From Patiria pectinifera (taxonomy: Eukaryota > Echinodermata > Asteroidea > Valvatida > Asterinidae): a stretch of 64,000 bases of DNA. Below the pieces are notes generated by a model that saw only the letters and a list, made by a program, of their open reading frames with translations, had not been told where the DNA came from and did no database searches. Both the position numbers and the translations under genes were made by a program. The stretch is taken from NCBI GenBank assembly GCA_029964075.1, contig CM057136.1, forward strand, positions 2,480,001-2,544,000. The letters are read 5' to 3'. The first letter of the stretch is position 1. Each line of letters opens with the position of its first letter. Of this stretch, positions 1 to 13,665 are shown one piece after another.

Positions 1-180
1 AAAACCTGACTCAGCAACTTTTGATTTGAAATCGAGATCATTATTCTCTGAACATACAGCTGAAGCTCAGCTGAAACTTTATCAGGTTAGTTGTTCAGTA
101 TCCTTCTTTAGATTTTGAGCACGTTTGTTGCTTCAAACGAACAAAATGCACAAATTACAAATGATGGATTATACCTTTAA
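1..180. repeat. Truncated TTAA family B element
   Basis: The last 180 bp of a family B element (full copies at 39189-39695 and 53140-53514). It ends with a short terminal sequence reading ATGATGGATTATACCTTTAA. The other end lies outside the window. Confidence 0.65.
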
Positions 181-187
181 GACAGCG

Positions 188-456
188 TCAGCATGCAGGA
201 CCTCTACTTTCAGATGTTAGCTTCGTTGACTTGGACATCAGCTCCACCCTCTGGTTCACAACCTCCTCAACGGCCACGCCTCCAGCATCCCTCCCATGAC
301 AGATGGCAGAGAAGTTGGAAGAGAGTACTGTACCATGAGCATGCTGCAAAAACACTTGATTCAGGTGCCCATCTGAGGCCCAAAGAAAATGCCGTGGAAG
401 ACCAGGACAACTGGTGACAGATACAAGGTACTGGCCATCGCCTGTCGGCAACCTCC
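188..456 (-). CDS. Possible coding exon of an unidentified minus-strand gene
   Basis: The minus strand has a pyrimidine-rich stretch ending in CTAG at 457-460, then an open frame of about 88 codons containing GDGQYLVSV, CPGLPRHFLWASDGH and VAVEEVVNQRVEL, and a TGA at 188-190. The composition looks like real protein. It could be a terminal exon ending at 188, or an internal exon using a GTAGAG donor at about 209. I do not recognise the family. The upstream exon would lie at higher coordinates and was not found. A TTAA-type repeat ends at 180, directly next to it. Confidence 0.35.
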
Positions 457-1083
457 CTAGGATGCCACAGATAAACAAAAGCAGACAACAGGGAACATGC
501 TAACTGCCAAGACAGATCATGTGAACTTTTTTAAATGAATATAAAATTTAGGGATGACAAATAACTGAATCAAAATGATAATGGCACCAAAAGAGAAACT
601 ATACCCACATATTTTACACAAAGATGAGTGCAGATGAACGCTGGGTCAAACTTTCAATTCTGTTTGCATAAGCCTATTGCACATAAAGATGACTGTATAG
701 TTTGGGAGAAATTAAATGAATGGTGTTTTTTTTTTTCAAAAATATATAACCCATTTATCATCAATAATTATGATTTGATGAGGAGAAACTAATCAAATTT
801 AACACAGCTGGAAAGTGGACAATCTATGAAAGCTACAAAACTACAAGCACTAAGAACCACAAAATGTGGTATGAGATTAACCCTCTTGCTATTAAAAGAG
901 TCACAGACAGTCAAAATTTCCATCCCCTGCTATACTTTTAACAAAGGCTAGTCACCAGCAGTCAGATCATATGTCAAGCAAGCACTGTGACTAGTCAAAC
1001 TGGGTCAACAGACAAAGCAGGCAAGTTGTGGTCACAGCTGTTTTATCACTCACCGGAGTCAAGGCATAGCTGTATCAAGTTAC

Positions 1084-1556
1084 TTAAAGGGAAAATACAA
1101 CATTTGCAAACATCAAAAAATAAAACTACCAAATCATTTTGAAATACCTTGCTGGACTGTTAGTGAACGACAGTGTAAAGCATCCTGTAAAATCATGGCA
1201 CCTGGTATACTGTCATTTTCAAGAAAAGTGGTATTTTTGTATCATTTCAAGAACTGATCGGCGCAGCAGCGTTGGAGAAAACGCTTTTTTCAAATACTGG
1301 CCCCAATTGACCATCGCACTTGTTTGCAATCGATTACACACCTATGAACGGGTACAAGCCAGCTAGACTGGTTCCCTGACCTTACAATTACAATGGAGTC
1401 AGGGAACCAGACTACAGGAAAATGATTGTTTTTCTTGGTTTTTATAGCATTTTCGAACCCAAAACCTCAAAAAAGTCAGTGTAACTATATTTGCTACATA
1501 TTTCCAACCCCCCCAATTCCATCCATTTCTGAAAATTACAGCAAAAGCAAATGAAA
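1084..1556. repeat. TTAA family A element, copy 1, truncated
   Basis: Begins TTAAAGGGAAAATACAACAT and carries the internal GGTTCCCTGAC inverted pair near 1370 and 1400. It stops at about 1556 without its second terminus. The central palindrome is decayed compared with the other copies. Confidence 0.75.
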
Positions 1557-1929
1557 CAGTCCCAGCCAGTCAATCCTGCTTTATGTAGGCTAGGAATTCC
1601 TAACTGTTGAAAACAGTCACTTGATTGATTTTGAATGAAAGGACAACTTGGCATGGAATGAATGTTTGCATAGGACTGTTTAAGGTGGCAATGAGAAAGT
1701 TCATTTTGGTGTGCCGGTGAGATGGGATACCGTCAATTGTATTTGTTTGTTTAAATAAAAATGTTTTGGGGGGTAAAAATTAAGGCATCTTGTTTTCACA
1801 TACCGGTACAAAATTGAACTGTTTATTTATTTATTTATGTATTTCTTATTTTAACTGGGTAGCCCATTCAGTGGAATCCACTGATCTCCCATGGGGCCCA
1901 TAAAGAGAAGACAATGTGAAGAAATTACA

Positions 1930-2025
1930 GGTTTAGAGGTGGGTGGAAAAGCCCAGAAGAGTATTCTCGGGGAAAACCCACGGAATCAGGTAGGGACTGA
2001 ATACCCAATCCACATATAGTGCTTT
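1930..2025 (+). repeat. Dispersed repeat shared with 19016-19113
   Basis: A stretch of about 95 bp starting TTTAGAGGTGGGTGGAAAAG and containing CACGGAATCAGG. It recurs at 19016-19113 in the same orientation and at 19188-19290 inverted. Confidence 0.6.
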
Positions 2026-2029
2026 TAGC

Positions 2030-5000
2030 CACTTTGAGTTTATGGAATAAAGTTAAAAGATCTTGTAATAATCGGCATTTATCATTTATGATTTAGTTAC
2101 CTCATCATTCTAAGACTGCATATATCTGCTGCCCTCATGTGACCAAGGTAAGACCAGTTGTCCGTTGCATGAAGGATGAAGTTGAGTAGATGGGGCTCCT
2201 GCTAGACATCATCAGCTTAATTATCATGAAGCAAAGATGATTGGAAGAAAAAACACACAATAAAATGGAAATTAATTCATGTCATCTACAGCGGTAAAAT
2301 AAAACCTGTCGAGTCACGAATCTTTGTGAGCTTGATAGGTGGATGTTTTTTTAATTTTTGTGAAAACTGCCGAAGAATGCGTCAAGATTTTCATCAACCG
2401 AAAGTTCAACAAGATCACCAAAATTGATTGCGATTCATGATACATTTGTCAGTGTATGAAATTTAATAGTCGTACAAATAATTACCATACAACCAATTTG
2501 TGAAGATGCCTTTATTCGAAATGTTCCAATTGTTTTCAAATATATGCGCTTCCAAAATCATTTTGTTACACGTATTACCATCAATAGTTTGTCAAGTCAG
2601 AACTTGATGGCAAAATCAATTTGAAACTGCAGTTCCAAGTTATAATTATGTCCTTATCTAAATCTCAATACAAGTTTTTATTTAATATACAATAATTAGA
2701 TTGACTGAAATGAGTGTCATCTTCGTTGTTAAAATAATTCTATTCCCGTCACCGCACAGAGAAAGTTATTTCGAACAATTATCGACTAGTGGTGATTGAT
2801 GAGCCAGCTGTGCTTATACTTCTTGCCCGCTTTTGTCTGTTGACTGACTTTGACTAGTCACAGTGCTTGCTTGAAATATGATCTGACTGTTGGTGACTAG
2901 CCTGTGTATAAGGCAAGGCAGCGGAACAGAGTTGATTTTTTTTTCACTGTCCGTGACTGATCCAAAACAAGGAGGGTTAAACTGGAAAACTGTTCAGTTT
3001 TGAAACTGTTGAATTTTCTGCAGATTTTTTTAACAAACTGAACCCACACAATCAATTTTACACAGTCGCATGCAGGGCATCAAAAGCCATAATTTAGAAT
3101 GCACTTCAAAGTACAACATTTGATTTGTTCACAGAAAAATGTCCAATCGTAATTTCAGCTGTTTTGAAGATGTTTCTCCATTCCTTTTGCTGTCTATAAT
3201 CGATCAGTTGCAATCAAATGCTCACCTTGGATTTGACGATCGGATTCCCCTAAGGTCGTTGGTTCATCGCTACTTTCCTTCTTGTCTCCAGTAAGCTTCT
3301 AATCTGTGGTAGCTTGTACCTTGCAATGTTATCAAAAACAAAACAAAACAATCATTCAAATGGTCAAGTTTTCAAAGCACATTTTGCACACAAATCTTCT
3401 CCACAAATTTCATAATTATTAGAATGGCTTTCGTGTTAATAACACAAAAGCAATTGTATTTTTTCATGGTTTTGATTTTTTGCCCTCTGAAGCCCAGAAA
3501 ACCGAGTTAAAAGTGGAGTGAGATTTGTTGAGAGCTGTAATCAACTTTAATTCAACAAAAAGGCCTTTGCTTTTACACTGAATTCCTGAAAAAAAGAGGA
3601 GGTAATTGTTAACCATTCTAGGGTAAAATTATAAAACCCACATTTTTGAAATCTTTCAAAATGTTGAAATCTTTTTTAAAAAATTTGCTTTGCACAATGG
3701 AAAAATACTTATTCAAGAAACAGATTTTTTGGGGGGCCTGATATGAAGTTCATTTTGACAGTTGGATCTTCTTAGTGTTAAGAACTAGTTTTCAAATGTT
3801 GCATCAATTTCAAATTTGATTTCCATTTCAAAATCTTACCTCGTTTTTAGGTGTAAACCTTCTGGAAGCATATCCTGATAATGGTACATATGTAGCAAGA
3901 TATGTGACAAAAGGACCCCCCCCCCCCCTTTTCGGGGTTGGTCATTGTGGGAATCTAAATAATGAATTCTTTTTGAGATATCTAATGGCGTGTGCTAGGT
4001 AGCAAAGTCTTGCATGTGTATAGGGATAGGGAAAATGGGGGTACCCCCATCACATATTATCATACTGGATATATCCTGGTAAGGCTAGTTTAAACAGGGG
4101 CACCACATGAAGGTCCCAGGATACCAGCCCCAACACGCTTTCAGTATCGTAGGGTCCTTTGCTGGACAAAAGGCAGGCCTTTCGTCCAGCAGTTGCCGCG
4201 CACAGTCGCCGACGACCTGTGGAGAAACCACCACCTACACCCCACAAAACCCAGCACCAACACCCCACACAATAACAAGCACACACCCACCACCAACCAG
4301 TACATCACGAACACATATTTCAACCACCCTGGGAATTTTTATTTTTTTTCAAGTGAAAAATTAATCAAAATGTGGTCTTTTAGTAAATAAAAGAAGTAAT
4401 TTTTTAAAAGAACGATTTGGGCTGATAAACAAAGTGGGGAATGTTGTTCTCCCGATTTTCCTTTATTTCAGCAAAATCCTGGCAAACAAATTGACTTTTT
4501 GGCTAACATTTCAAAAACTGTGTTTTCAATGAAATTTTCCCGGGATGGTTCAAGTTATATCTATATGTACAAGCAAATTTGAAGGGTTTTTTTATGACAG
4601 CATTTTTATTACTTTTTTAAATTGCTTAAAACCGCCGCGCAAATTGGTTCACATTATATATACTGCAGTTGCTACAACTGATGGAATCAGTATACATTCA
4701 AATTTGCTTGCACATGAAAAAGTACAAGAATCTTGGTTTGACTCACTCTGAACATGACCGACTCCACTTGCAAACTGTCACAGTCCAGGGGGGAACAAGT
4801 GCATGTGGCCTTGAACTGCAAAGAAAAATGGTTACCTCACCTCAGTTAACATGCAACCTTGTCCCCCTGTGCCGATGATTCCGAACAATCCAACGAACGA
4901 CTCTACTTGCAAACTGTACACTTTCACAATCCGGGGGTCTAGTGCATGTTCATGCATGCCTGCAAAAAAAAGAACAATCTTGGCGTAAATAAATGTTCAC

Positions 5001-6980
5001 GTAATTTGAAGTATTGTACTTTCATTGCCTTTGGTCAAATAATAAAATGCTGAAATTTATAAAACACCAGATTCATTACTATCATTTTACATTGACATTC
5101 GTAACTTAATTGAAACAATTAACTAAATATTGTCATGCCCCATCACATGGTGTCAATTTGTAACACAAACCCAAACTAAATGATGCATCAATTGCTAACA
5201 TCAGCAAACTCCTTTTTTTTTATTATCTGACAATTAACAACGATTTTTTTTGGGGGGGGGGATTACCTCCACGTTTTCTGAGTGATGCAGGCATCCACAG
5301 GTAGCGAGGATGGCGAATTCCACTTCTCCCAACATCAGAAAGTCACCAGATTTCCACTTGTCCCAACATCAGAAAGTCATCCGAAATTCCGCGTCTCCCA
5401 ACATCAGCATTAGCAGTGTTCCTCAATGTTCAAGTTGGTCCTTCCAAACACGCATCGTCCTTCCAAACAAGCATACTCTTACATCTATAAGTGTTTAAGC
5501 AAACTTCCAACATGGCATGGAGTTCCAGGTAGGCACGTTCTTCAGTTGTGCTTCCAAGACAATTGTCTCAAGTTTACATATGAGTTTGCAAGGAGTCCGT
5601 ACTAGAGAAACGCTATACTCAACAAAACAGTCATGTTCCTTTGTTCCAAACTGGTCAAATTTGCAACACTGTTGTTGTTCATGTCCAAAGTTTATCCAGT
5701 TGCAACTTGGAGGCGATTTTCAGAGTTTCTCCATAATAACTTTCACATTTTACTGCTCCATACTGAACATTGTCCCAAGTGTGTCAAGGGCCAACTTGAA
5801 TAAATGTCATACCTCATTTCTTAAATAATGTGGTTATAGCCAAAACAAATACATGCGAGTTAACTTAGTTTGTAATTGTAGTTTTGAAACAAAATTCTTT
5901 CGGGTTTATGCCTTATACTTACTAACCCTTTTAAACATTTCTTTTTATGAATGTAGTTTTAAAATTGCATTTTTAGATTTAACACATTCTTAACTGTTTG
6001 GTTATTTATCATTTGTATCATTTTCATATAGAATAATTTAATATCAATTAGATTTTTCTGTCCATTTTTAACATTAAGATTGTTTTTTTAAATAATTTCC
6101 CTTCATTAGAACATACGGTTGGAACAAATTAATCGTCCTTTTTTTAGATTATGCTCTGAAAGAATTTGTTACAAGCATTTTCATTTTAGTTTTTGTTTGT
6201 GCTCAATATTTCAGCTAAGTGCAAATACTCACTCAAATTGTTGGCTTTTCAATAAATTGTGTAAATGCTAAGAACTATTTTTACTGGTAATCCAGCTTTG
6301 AAACCCCCCCCCCCCAAAAAAAAATTGCGAACTCAAGTTCCCAGGAAGCATGGAATATTTGCCCAGTCCTTGCAACATTTTGACAGGTCTGGTTAGTGGT
6401 TAATTAGGTGGTTTATGTCGTCAGTGCCAGTGGTTAATATGACTGTCCGTCAATGGATGCATGCAGATGATTGAATGACCTAACAAATGCTGCAAGGGTC
6501 CACAGTTTTACACAGAACAGTGGAAACAAAAATGACTTTGGCATACTTGAATGCTACCACATTGTAGTCAAAACTGGATTGCCATCTCAAATGTGCTTCA
6601 AATCTAAGGTTAAATTTTACTTTTATTAGCTCTGACCTTCGGTTTTGTTACAGTCATGGTTCTACTGATGTTTTCTAATTTACTTTAATCCTGACTCCCT
6701 AGCATGATTTACTAGGAACCATACCCATCCTGGCAATTTCCAACACCATATGGAAAACTGCACACACATATTTCTGACTTTGATTCTGGAGGTGTGCCAA
6801 CACAATGTAAAAGACTGTCAGTTTAGGGGTACTGTACCCATCCTGACAGATTCCAACAAAACATGCCGTTGGGGTTTGATGGGTTGAGTTCTACTAGAGA
6901 TAAATCAAGTGGAAGACTTAGTTTTACAAACTGAATTTTGTTGACGTCCAAACATAAGGCGTATTCCTTTTGTTGTCGAG
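2030..6980. other. Unassigned AT-rich DNA
   Basis: About 5 kb with no convincing exon on either strand. It holds homopolymer runs (C-run near 3917, G-run near 5253) and a short triplicated motif near 5319-5410 in which CCCAACATCAG recurs about every 30-35 bp. A plus-strand open stretch at 4107-4330 is Thr/Pro-rich near its end but has no supporting splice or domain signal. Confidence 0.5.
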
Positions 6981-7011
6981 ACTCAAGCGAGTTGCTTAAA
7001 TGTATCTGTGT

Positions 7012-7347
7012 GGAGTGCTGTGGCCTCGTGGTTAAGGGTATTGGATTCGTGGTCTGCAGGTAAAGCTGTAGGTTGTGGGTTCAAGTCCAGCCTGGGGTCA
7101 TGGTACGTGTGCCCTTGGGCAAGGCACTTTGTCACGCATTGCTTTTCTCCACCCAGAAGTAAATGGGTACCTGTGAGGGCAGAGATGGTTATTGTGATTG
7201 AATTAGCTTCCTTGCGCCTAACAGGCTGCATTGAGCTGTGTACTCCCCAGGGAGCTGAGATGGTATTTGGTATGTTTAATTGGCCCAATGATCAGGGGTA
7301 ATAATAATGTAAAGCGCTTTGATCTTAGTTAAAAGTGCCGAGAACCC

Positions 7348-7383
<36 letters not shown>

Positions 7384-7392
7384 GTTATTATC
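7012..7392 (+). mobile_element. tRNA-derived SINE family 2, copy 1
   Basis: Starts with an A-box-like TGGCCTCGTGGTTAAGG, then a B-box-like GGGTTCAAGTCC near 7077. A central part follows with CTTGGGCAAGGCACTTTGTC and CCACCCAGAAGTAAATGGGT. The tail reads GTAAAGCGCTTTGA and ends in an (ATT)n run at about 7350-7390. Polymerase III SINE structure with a microsatellite tail. Confidence 0.8.
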
Positions 7393-7394
7393 TG

Positions 7395-9640
7395 AAGTTA
7401 CTTTTGTTAACATTGACCTAATGTTTAGGTTAGATTTACTATGCAACTTATTTTCCAGTTATTTTAAATTTAGACCTAGTTTTAAGCATCTATGTCAACG
7501 GTCTAAAAACGTCCTGAAGATTTACTGAATCAAATTACTCATTTTAGATTTCAGTTTTACAAGTATGAAATTATTTCAATGCAGGCCCCTGGGAAGTTGG
7601 CCCATAGACTTCACTGGAGCTTTGTTCTAGAGTATATTAATGTGGGTTGGATGGGTACATAATCATGACAAACCGAGAGAAGCAAGGACTGTGAGAGTTT
7701 GGCATTCCTTCAGTTGAATATCAGCTTTATGTGGTTCACATAAGCTTTCTTGACAGATCCACTTCATTGGTTCTAAGTCTGACTGTCGTGATAACCACCT
7801 GTAATATCAACAAAAGTGCAACTTAATCAGTTTTCAATGGCAGGCTTGTGAGAGCTATCTTTCAGGACTGAAAATTCAAGAGGCATGAAGGTGAAATAGA
7901 AATTGGAACTTCAAATACAAATTTAGAATTTCCCAGATTTATGCACCCACATAATGATAAACCTTTTGGCATTCACATTGCTTCTGAAAATGGACACCAA
8001 AAAGCCTACAGGCCCTAGAGTTTATACAGAAACCATACAGCATAATGTATATAAATGGGCACCAAACCAGTAAATTCAACCAATATTCTTTTGTTCAGTA
8101 TTTCCCCCGCAAAACTTGCTGATAGGGCCTAATCGATTAACATTTATTAACTATTGCACAGAATCAAAGAATTTGTTACAAATATAAACGGAAAGAATGT
8201 TACAACTTGACGCCACTGTTTTCTTCATGTGTCGTCTTAATAATTAAAGGGGAAAGAATATAGTATCCAGACACCACTTCAGCGGTTGTGTACAAAGTCT
8301 ATGGAGAGTCAAGACAAATTGCTAAGTATTTCTTAACAAAATTGGAAATATTTCTCAGTTCCAGATTCATGTTTTTTTTCAATTTATTTGCAGTGACTGA
8401 CCTTTATTGAGATAATGGGGCCTATATATGAAGACAAAAAGTCAGGTTGCAACATTTTGTTTTCTTAACCACGCCCATCTCACCAGATTCTCAGAAAATG
8501 GAGAAAATAAAAATAAAACTGAAACCATTCCGGAAAGATTCCCATATCTGGCCATCACTTAATTATCCCCCAGTGCACAAACCATTTAGGGTAATCCTTA
8601 TCTTTAGGACACCTCTATTTTTTACGAGTTCTGTTCAAAACTGACTTTTGCAGATGACTGTCCAGTACCAAAGTGACTTCTGCAGGCTGAAGCAGTCTTT
8701 TTTCTTCAGATAAATTCATGTTAGTTGTAATTTTGAAAGCACTTTCAAAGAAAATGTGACTTTCCTACCCTTTTTTGCAGTTTAATTGCCATCTTGGTTT
8801 TTGAGTCAGTTTCTGTTCGTCATCGTCGTCTTTCTCCCTTAATTTCCCTCTAAAATCAAAGCCCCGCCAGCCTTTTCCACAAAATTAAACCTGCTGACAT
8901 TCATGAAGGTGTCATTCTGTTCAGATATATGACAAGAAATATCAGAATGTCACTTTTGAGTGTCATTTAGTCAGCTCTTTTGGTGAGTCTTTTAACCTTG
9001 TATAGGAACGGGGTCCTAAAAGTAAGGATTACCCCATTTAGTGTTTTCTCAGCCTACTTCAATATTTTCCCTGCTAATGTTTAGGACATGTTATCACTTT
9101 CCGATGGCTGATATAAGTGATAGGTCACTGAAGGGAAAAATTATAGATGGCCAGATATGGGAATCTTTCTCTGGAATTCCTTCTCTAAAAACTTGGGTTC
9201 GAGCCGTGTTTCACCAGTGCATCAACTTCAGAAGTATCTATAGTAGTTCAGTCACTCCTACCTAACTTTCGAAGGCCAAATGGTTAAATTTTCAGGCCAA
9301 AATTGGCAAACTTACTTTGACTGTTGTGACGAAGTTTTTCGAAAGTCCTCCACCATTTTGCCCGGCGCCAATTTACGAATGCGCAACGCGAACCACGTGA
9401 GATAGGTTTGCACATTGTCAGACAACAGCTGGCGCTCTTCACAATTAACGATGTCAAGTGCAATCTCGTTCACGTGTTGTTGAGCAGTACGCACTCACGG
9501 GTATTTATATTTAATATAGGAAAAGAAGTTAAAAAATAAAGTAAACCCTGGGGACGAAGTTTCGAAAAAATTCCGGCCTCTGAATTTCCCATCATGCACT
9601 GCGAATTCCCAATTCCGTTGTTCGATAAATTTGGGATTTT
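7395..9640. other. Unassigned DNA with an imperfect inverted repeat
   Basis: No coding exon seen. Sequences at 8529-8613 and 9004-9180 are partly inverted copies of each other (for example CCCATATCTGGCCATC and GATGGCCAGATATGGG), suggesting a decayed foldback element. A segment at about 8180-8360 is partly repeated inverted at 26225-26455. Confidence 0.45.
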
Positions 9641-9649
9641 GGATTCGAA

Positions 9650-10110
9650 GTCCGTTATCCTATTGCGTAGGGAGTTGGGAAATGGTTATCGTTACCCGTT
9701 TCTTTTTGCTTAGGAAATGGGGAAGGGTTTAGTTATCCGTTTTTGTTTTTGCTTAGGAAGTGGGGAATGGGTTTCGTTATCCGTTTTTCTTTTTGCTTAG
9801 GAAATGGGGAATGGGTTTAGTTATCCGTTTTTCTTTTTGCTTAGGAAATGGGAATGGTTTTCGCTATCCGTTTTTCTTTTTGCTTAGGAAGTGGGGAATT
9901 GGTTTAGTTATCCGTTTTTCTTTCTTTTTTTAATAGGAAATGGGGAATTGGTTATATCCGTTGTTCTTCTTGCTAAGGAAATGGGGAATGGGTTTCGTTA
10001 TCCGTTTTTCTTTTTGCTTTGGGGAAGTGGGAAATAAATTTATGTTATCCAGGTTTTTTTGCGTAGGGAGTGGAAAATGGGTTTCGGTTTCAAATTCAGT
10101 TAGCCAAAGT
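9650..10110 (+). repeat. Minisatellite, unit about 45 bp
   Basis: About ten imperfect tandem copies of a unit built from GGAAATGGGGAATGGGTTTC followed by GTTATCCGTTTTTCTTTTTG. Open frames across it are by-products of the array. Confidence 0.85.
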
Positions 10111-10659
10111 TCGTTTACTGTGATGACCACTATTTGTGTAGCGCGCCCTCTTTTGAAATGAAACTAAGGATTGCTTTTTATGGTAGGTTTTTCTCAGTGT
10201 TTAAAACAGAATGTTGTTTTCGCTATATATATTTTGTTATAAATATTTTACGATTCCTCTAATCCTCTGGATTGTGCAGGAACCAGCGAAAATGCCCGGA
10301 TGACTTCAATATCGATAATATTGCAGTCGTCCGGGTACTTTTTACGAAGGCATAAGCTGATTTATTTTAACCACTGGAAGCCTATCTATAATAATCAACT
10401 AGTTCCAAAAAAAAGTCTACAAATGACTCGGCAATATCTTTTGATACGCAATAAGGATATTTTAATACTCATTTGCCAATAACTTGACAGAATTTGCCAA
10501 AAACATCGCATTGTTGAGGAGAAATTTGATCTTCTGGACCGATCTTCACGTAGATGCTCAGCGGTCAATTTAAAATACACAAGTGTTTTTTTAAGCCAAC
10601 TACTTCTCTGTTTAAAACTATATTCTGACAGCGCTGTGGATATGCCTTTGGAGCTACGA

Positions 10660-10741
10660 CTACGGCTTGAAATTACACACGAGTCTATGTGAAGCGGCTG
10701 TGGCTATTCCCCATAGACCTGTGTGTAATTTGAAGCCACAG
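10660..10741. repeat. Imperfect hairpin
   Basis: Arms of about 32 bp: CTACGGCTTGAAATTACACA pairs with TGTGTAATTTGAAGCCACAG, with a loop of about 16 bp. Possibly a small foldback remnant. Confidence 0.6.
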
Positions 10742-11219
10742 CCACATAATTTAGACACTACCTTAACCCTATTACTCCTTAGCGTCTTGTACTAGGAACT
10801 GGACCAAGTCCATCAAAATCCATCAATCACTGTGCGTCCAATACAAAGCTGTACATGACATAATGGAATCCACCACTGACACACTGGTTGACATTCATGG
10901 ACTTGTTTAACACATGGCTTTTATCACAATAGCAGTACAGGAAGCCAGGCAAAATCAATCGGATAGGCCCACCCCTAGCACTGCTTCAGGCCATTAGGCC
11001 CAAGTCCATCATACTCCATCAATATTTAGTCACACCAGGCCTTCTGGACCAATTCCCCCCAAATCCACCAAAATTGGGGGATGGATTTTGATGGAGGTGG
11101 GGTAGTTAGGGTTAATACTAGCTTGCAGATCGAATTCAACTTTTTGATGTCTATGCACTTTATTAAGCTAATCCACTGATTTCAACATTATTATAACAGC
11201 AATCTGGCTGCTCTTTAGG

Positions 11220-11562
11220 TTAGGCCCCAAAAAAAAATGTCTCCGGTTTCTGGTATGCGCGCGCGTCGCCGTAGCCATGTAAGATGATGTCTCAAAACCG
11301 CCAAACTCACTGGTTTGACTGGAATCCTGCTGCTGCACAATTTTAACGTGTTTTTAGGTTGGGTTATGGTCGAGAAAAAGCTTTATGTGGCCTCTCTGGA
11401 CTCCCATATATTTGCACAAAGTTTAGTCGGGTACCATTTGCAGTCATCAGCACACATTTGAAGCAAAAAATCAAGTAAAAAAAAAAAAAGCCACGTCGCC
11501 GCACCACTTTTTGGGCAAGCTCCATACCAGAAACCGGAGACTTTTTTTTTTTTTGGCCTTAG
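11220..11562. mobile_element. TAAGGCC-type inverted-repeat element, family E copy 1
   Basis: The termini mirror each other: one end has a T-GGCC start, an A-run and GTCTCCGGTTTCTGGTAT; the other has ATACCAGAAACCGGAGAC, a T-run and GGCCTTA. No transposase is present. A longer relative starts at 37323. Confidence 0.75.
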
Positions 11563-11634
11563 TTATACTGGCAAGCTTTCGCGGACATTACATTTATTTT
11601 ACATCAAGTAAAGAATTAAAGGCCCACAGGAACA

Positions 11635-12245
11635 CTGGTAAATACAGTGAAACGAACGTACTGATTTAACGCGAATAACATTGCTCAAAGTAAAGATGGA
11701 GATGGTACCAGATACCCTGTGAAATTATTCCACATGAAATGGTATCATTGGGAAGAAAACAATCATTGAAGTAAATTTTAAAAAGTGTGCCTGCAGACAC
11801 ATTTTAACAAAAAATATTTTGATAGTTGTTAAATTCTATGAGGATTACCTCAATATCACATACAAAAAAACCTGAAATGTATCATTGAGAAGAAAACAAT
11901 AATTGAAGTTGATTTTAAAAAAGTGTGCCTGCAGACACATTTTTACCCAAAAAATTACAATATTTGTTAAAGACTGTGAGGATTACCTCGATGTCACATA
12001 CAAAAACGGCTGAATGAGAATCATGTTCCTTTTGATCGAAAAACCTTAGGAACGGAATCCTCTCATGAGATCAAACAATTGTGTTAGATACACATATACT
12101 TCCCTGTTATCTCAAGATGTAAAGTTTCCACTGAGCTGAAACTTCACAACAGGTTAGTAGTAATGCACATCATAATTCTGAGTCATTTTTTTCCTTCAAA
12201 CGAAAAACAAAATGCACAATATGAAATTGATCCTATGTACCTTTA
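11635..12245. repeat. Diverged TTAA family B-like element with internal duplication
   Basis: Has family B hallmarks: CCTGTGAAATTATTCC near 11715, ACTGAGCTGAAACTTCA near 12130, and a CCTTTAA end near 12244. A segment of about 120 bp (11735-11860) recurs at about 11880-12005, including GTGTGCCTGCAGACACATTT. Ends are approximate. Confidence 0.5.
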
Positions 12246-12756
12246 ATTTTCTGACAATACCCTTAATATATCTTATGGATACGAAGTGCCTACAGGCAAT
12301 AATTGATCTTCAAAGCATTTTTACTTTTATCTTTGTTTGACAATGCTCAAAAGCAAGCTTCTAAATTCTACTTCCAATGCAAAAAAAAAAAGTATGATGA
12401 TTAAACCAACCCTCAAAACACCAGACCTCAAAATTTGAAGGCCTTAAATAAATAAATAGATCTACTTCTAACCACAGTACTTTTTTTACACATAATGAAT
12501 ATTACTGTTTACGTCTTTTCCTTTATATGACAGAGGGATATAAAACCATGCAAGTCCAAGACTGAGTTTTGACCAAAATTTAAAAAGGAATTTTTTGATC
12601 ATTATTTGATCATTATTTGCTATCATTTCAACTTAATTCAGTCATAATCTCATGAGACATCATAAGAACAGAAACTTTCTTGGTAAAAACCCTAAATGTC
12701 ATTTGAGCAAAATTTATATCTACGCATGCACATTATTGTCATAGTCATACACACGT

Positions 12757-13045
12757 ATGGAGAGTGTGGCCTAGTGGTTAGGGTTCGTGACTCATGATCA
12801 GAGGGTCAGGGGTTCGAATCCAGCTGCTGGCCATTATGTTGTGTCCTTGGGCAAGCCACTTTACCCCACCTTGCCTCTCTCCACCCAGGAGTATGAATGG
12901 GTACCGGCACTAACTGGGGAGTAACCTGCGATGGACTAGCATCCCATCCAGGGGGAATAGAAATATTCTCAGTCGTTTCATGCTTCTGAAACCGGAGATA
13001 AACGCCGGCCTGATGGGCCACATTGGCTCGGGACAGACTTTTCTT
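12757..13045 (+). mobile_element. tRNA-derived SINE family 1, copy 1
   Basis: A-box-like TGGCCTAGTGGTTAGG and a perfect B-box-like GGTTCGAATCC are followed by CCTTGGGCAAGCCACTTTA, CTCCACCCAGGAGTATGAAT and a 3' part with CCATCCAGGGGGAATAG. A nearly complete, well preserved copy. Confidence 0.85.
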
Positions 13046-13665
13046 ACTTTACATACACACGTACACATAAATATACATAAACTTCTTATCTTACAAGACA
13101 GCGGCATGCAGAGAATAATGTACAAGATAATTCAACTCTTTCTTATATTTTGTTTAATTTAGCAAAAATCTACTACATTTGCAACAGACCGTTCAATTAG
13201 GCCCGGCCTAATGCTGTATCGCCCAATTTCAGCTGTGATTATTTTTTTTTAAACTGACTTCATGCTAAGCACACGATTTTCTGCTAACAGCGCCTCTGTC
13301 TGATAAGTTTAGCAGCATGGGGACGTTTAGCAGCGAGCACAGCGACGGGCACGCTAAGCTTACATGGAAACTTTGCTTAAATTGGAAACGCAACGATAGA
13401 AATCTCTGTTGTGCAATTGTTAAAACATCCACACCATGAAAAACATGTAGTGCTTTAGGTTAGCACGCTACTGTCAGGTGGTTGCCGAAAGCTCTGGTAG
13501 AGTTTTCCCGTAAGTGCTGGTGTACAAGAATCAACTATACACCTCATACATATTCAGTTGCCAAATTGGTTATAGCAAGTGGAAATAATGCAAACATGAC
13601 ACCTGTCCTACCTGTAACCTACTAAATGAGGAGATATACCCAGGGAAGGTTTTTCCGTGATTGCT

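Noticed and set aside
4107..4364. Thr/Pro-rich frame that recalls the lectin stalk
   Set aside because: Only the low-complexity part is similar; there is no signal peptide, cysteine domain or splice context.
7319..7528. Frame with a poly-Leu stretch
   Set aside because: Comes from the ATT microsatellite at the end of a SINE.
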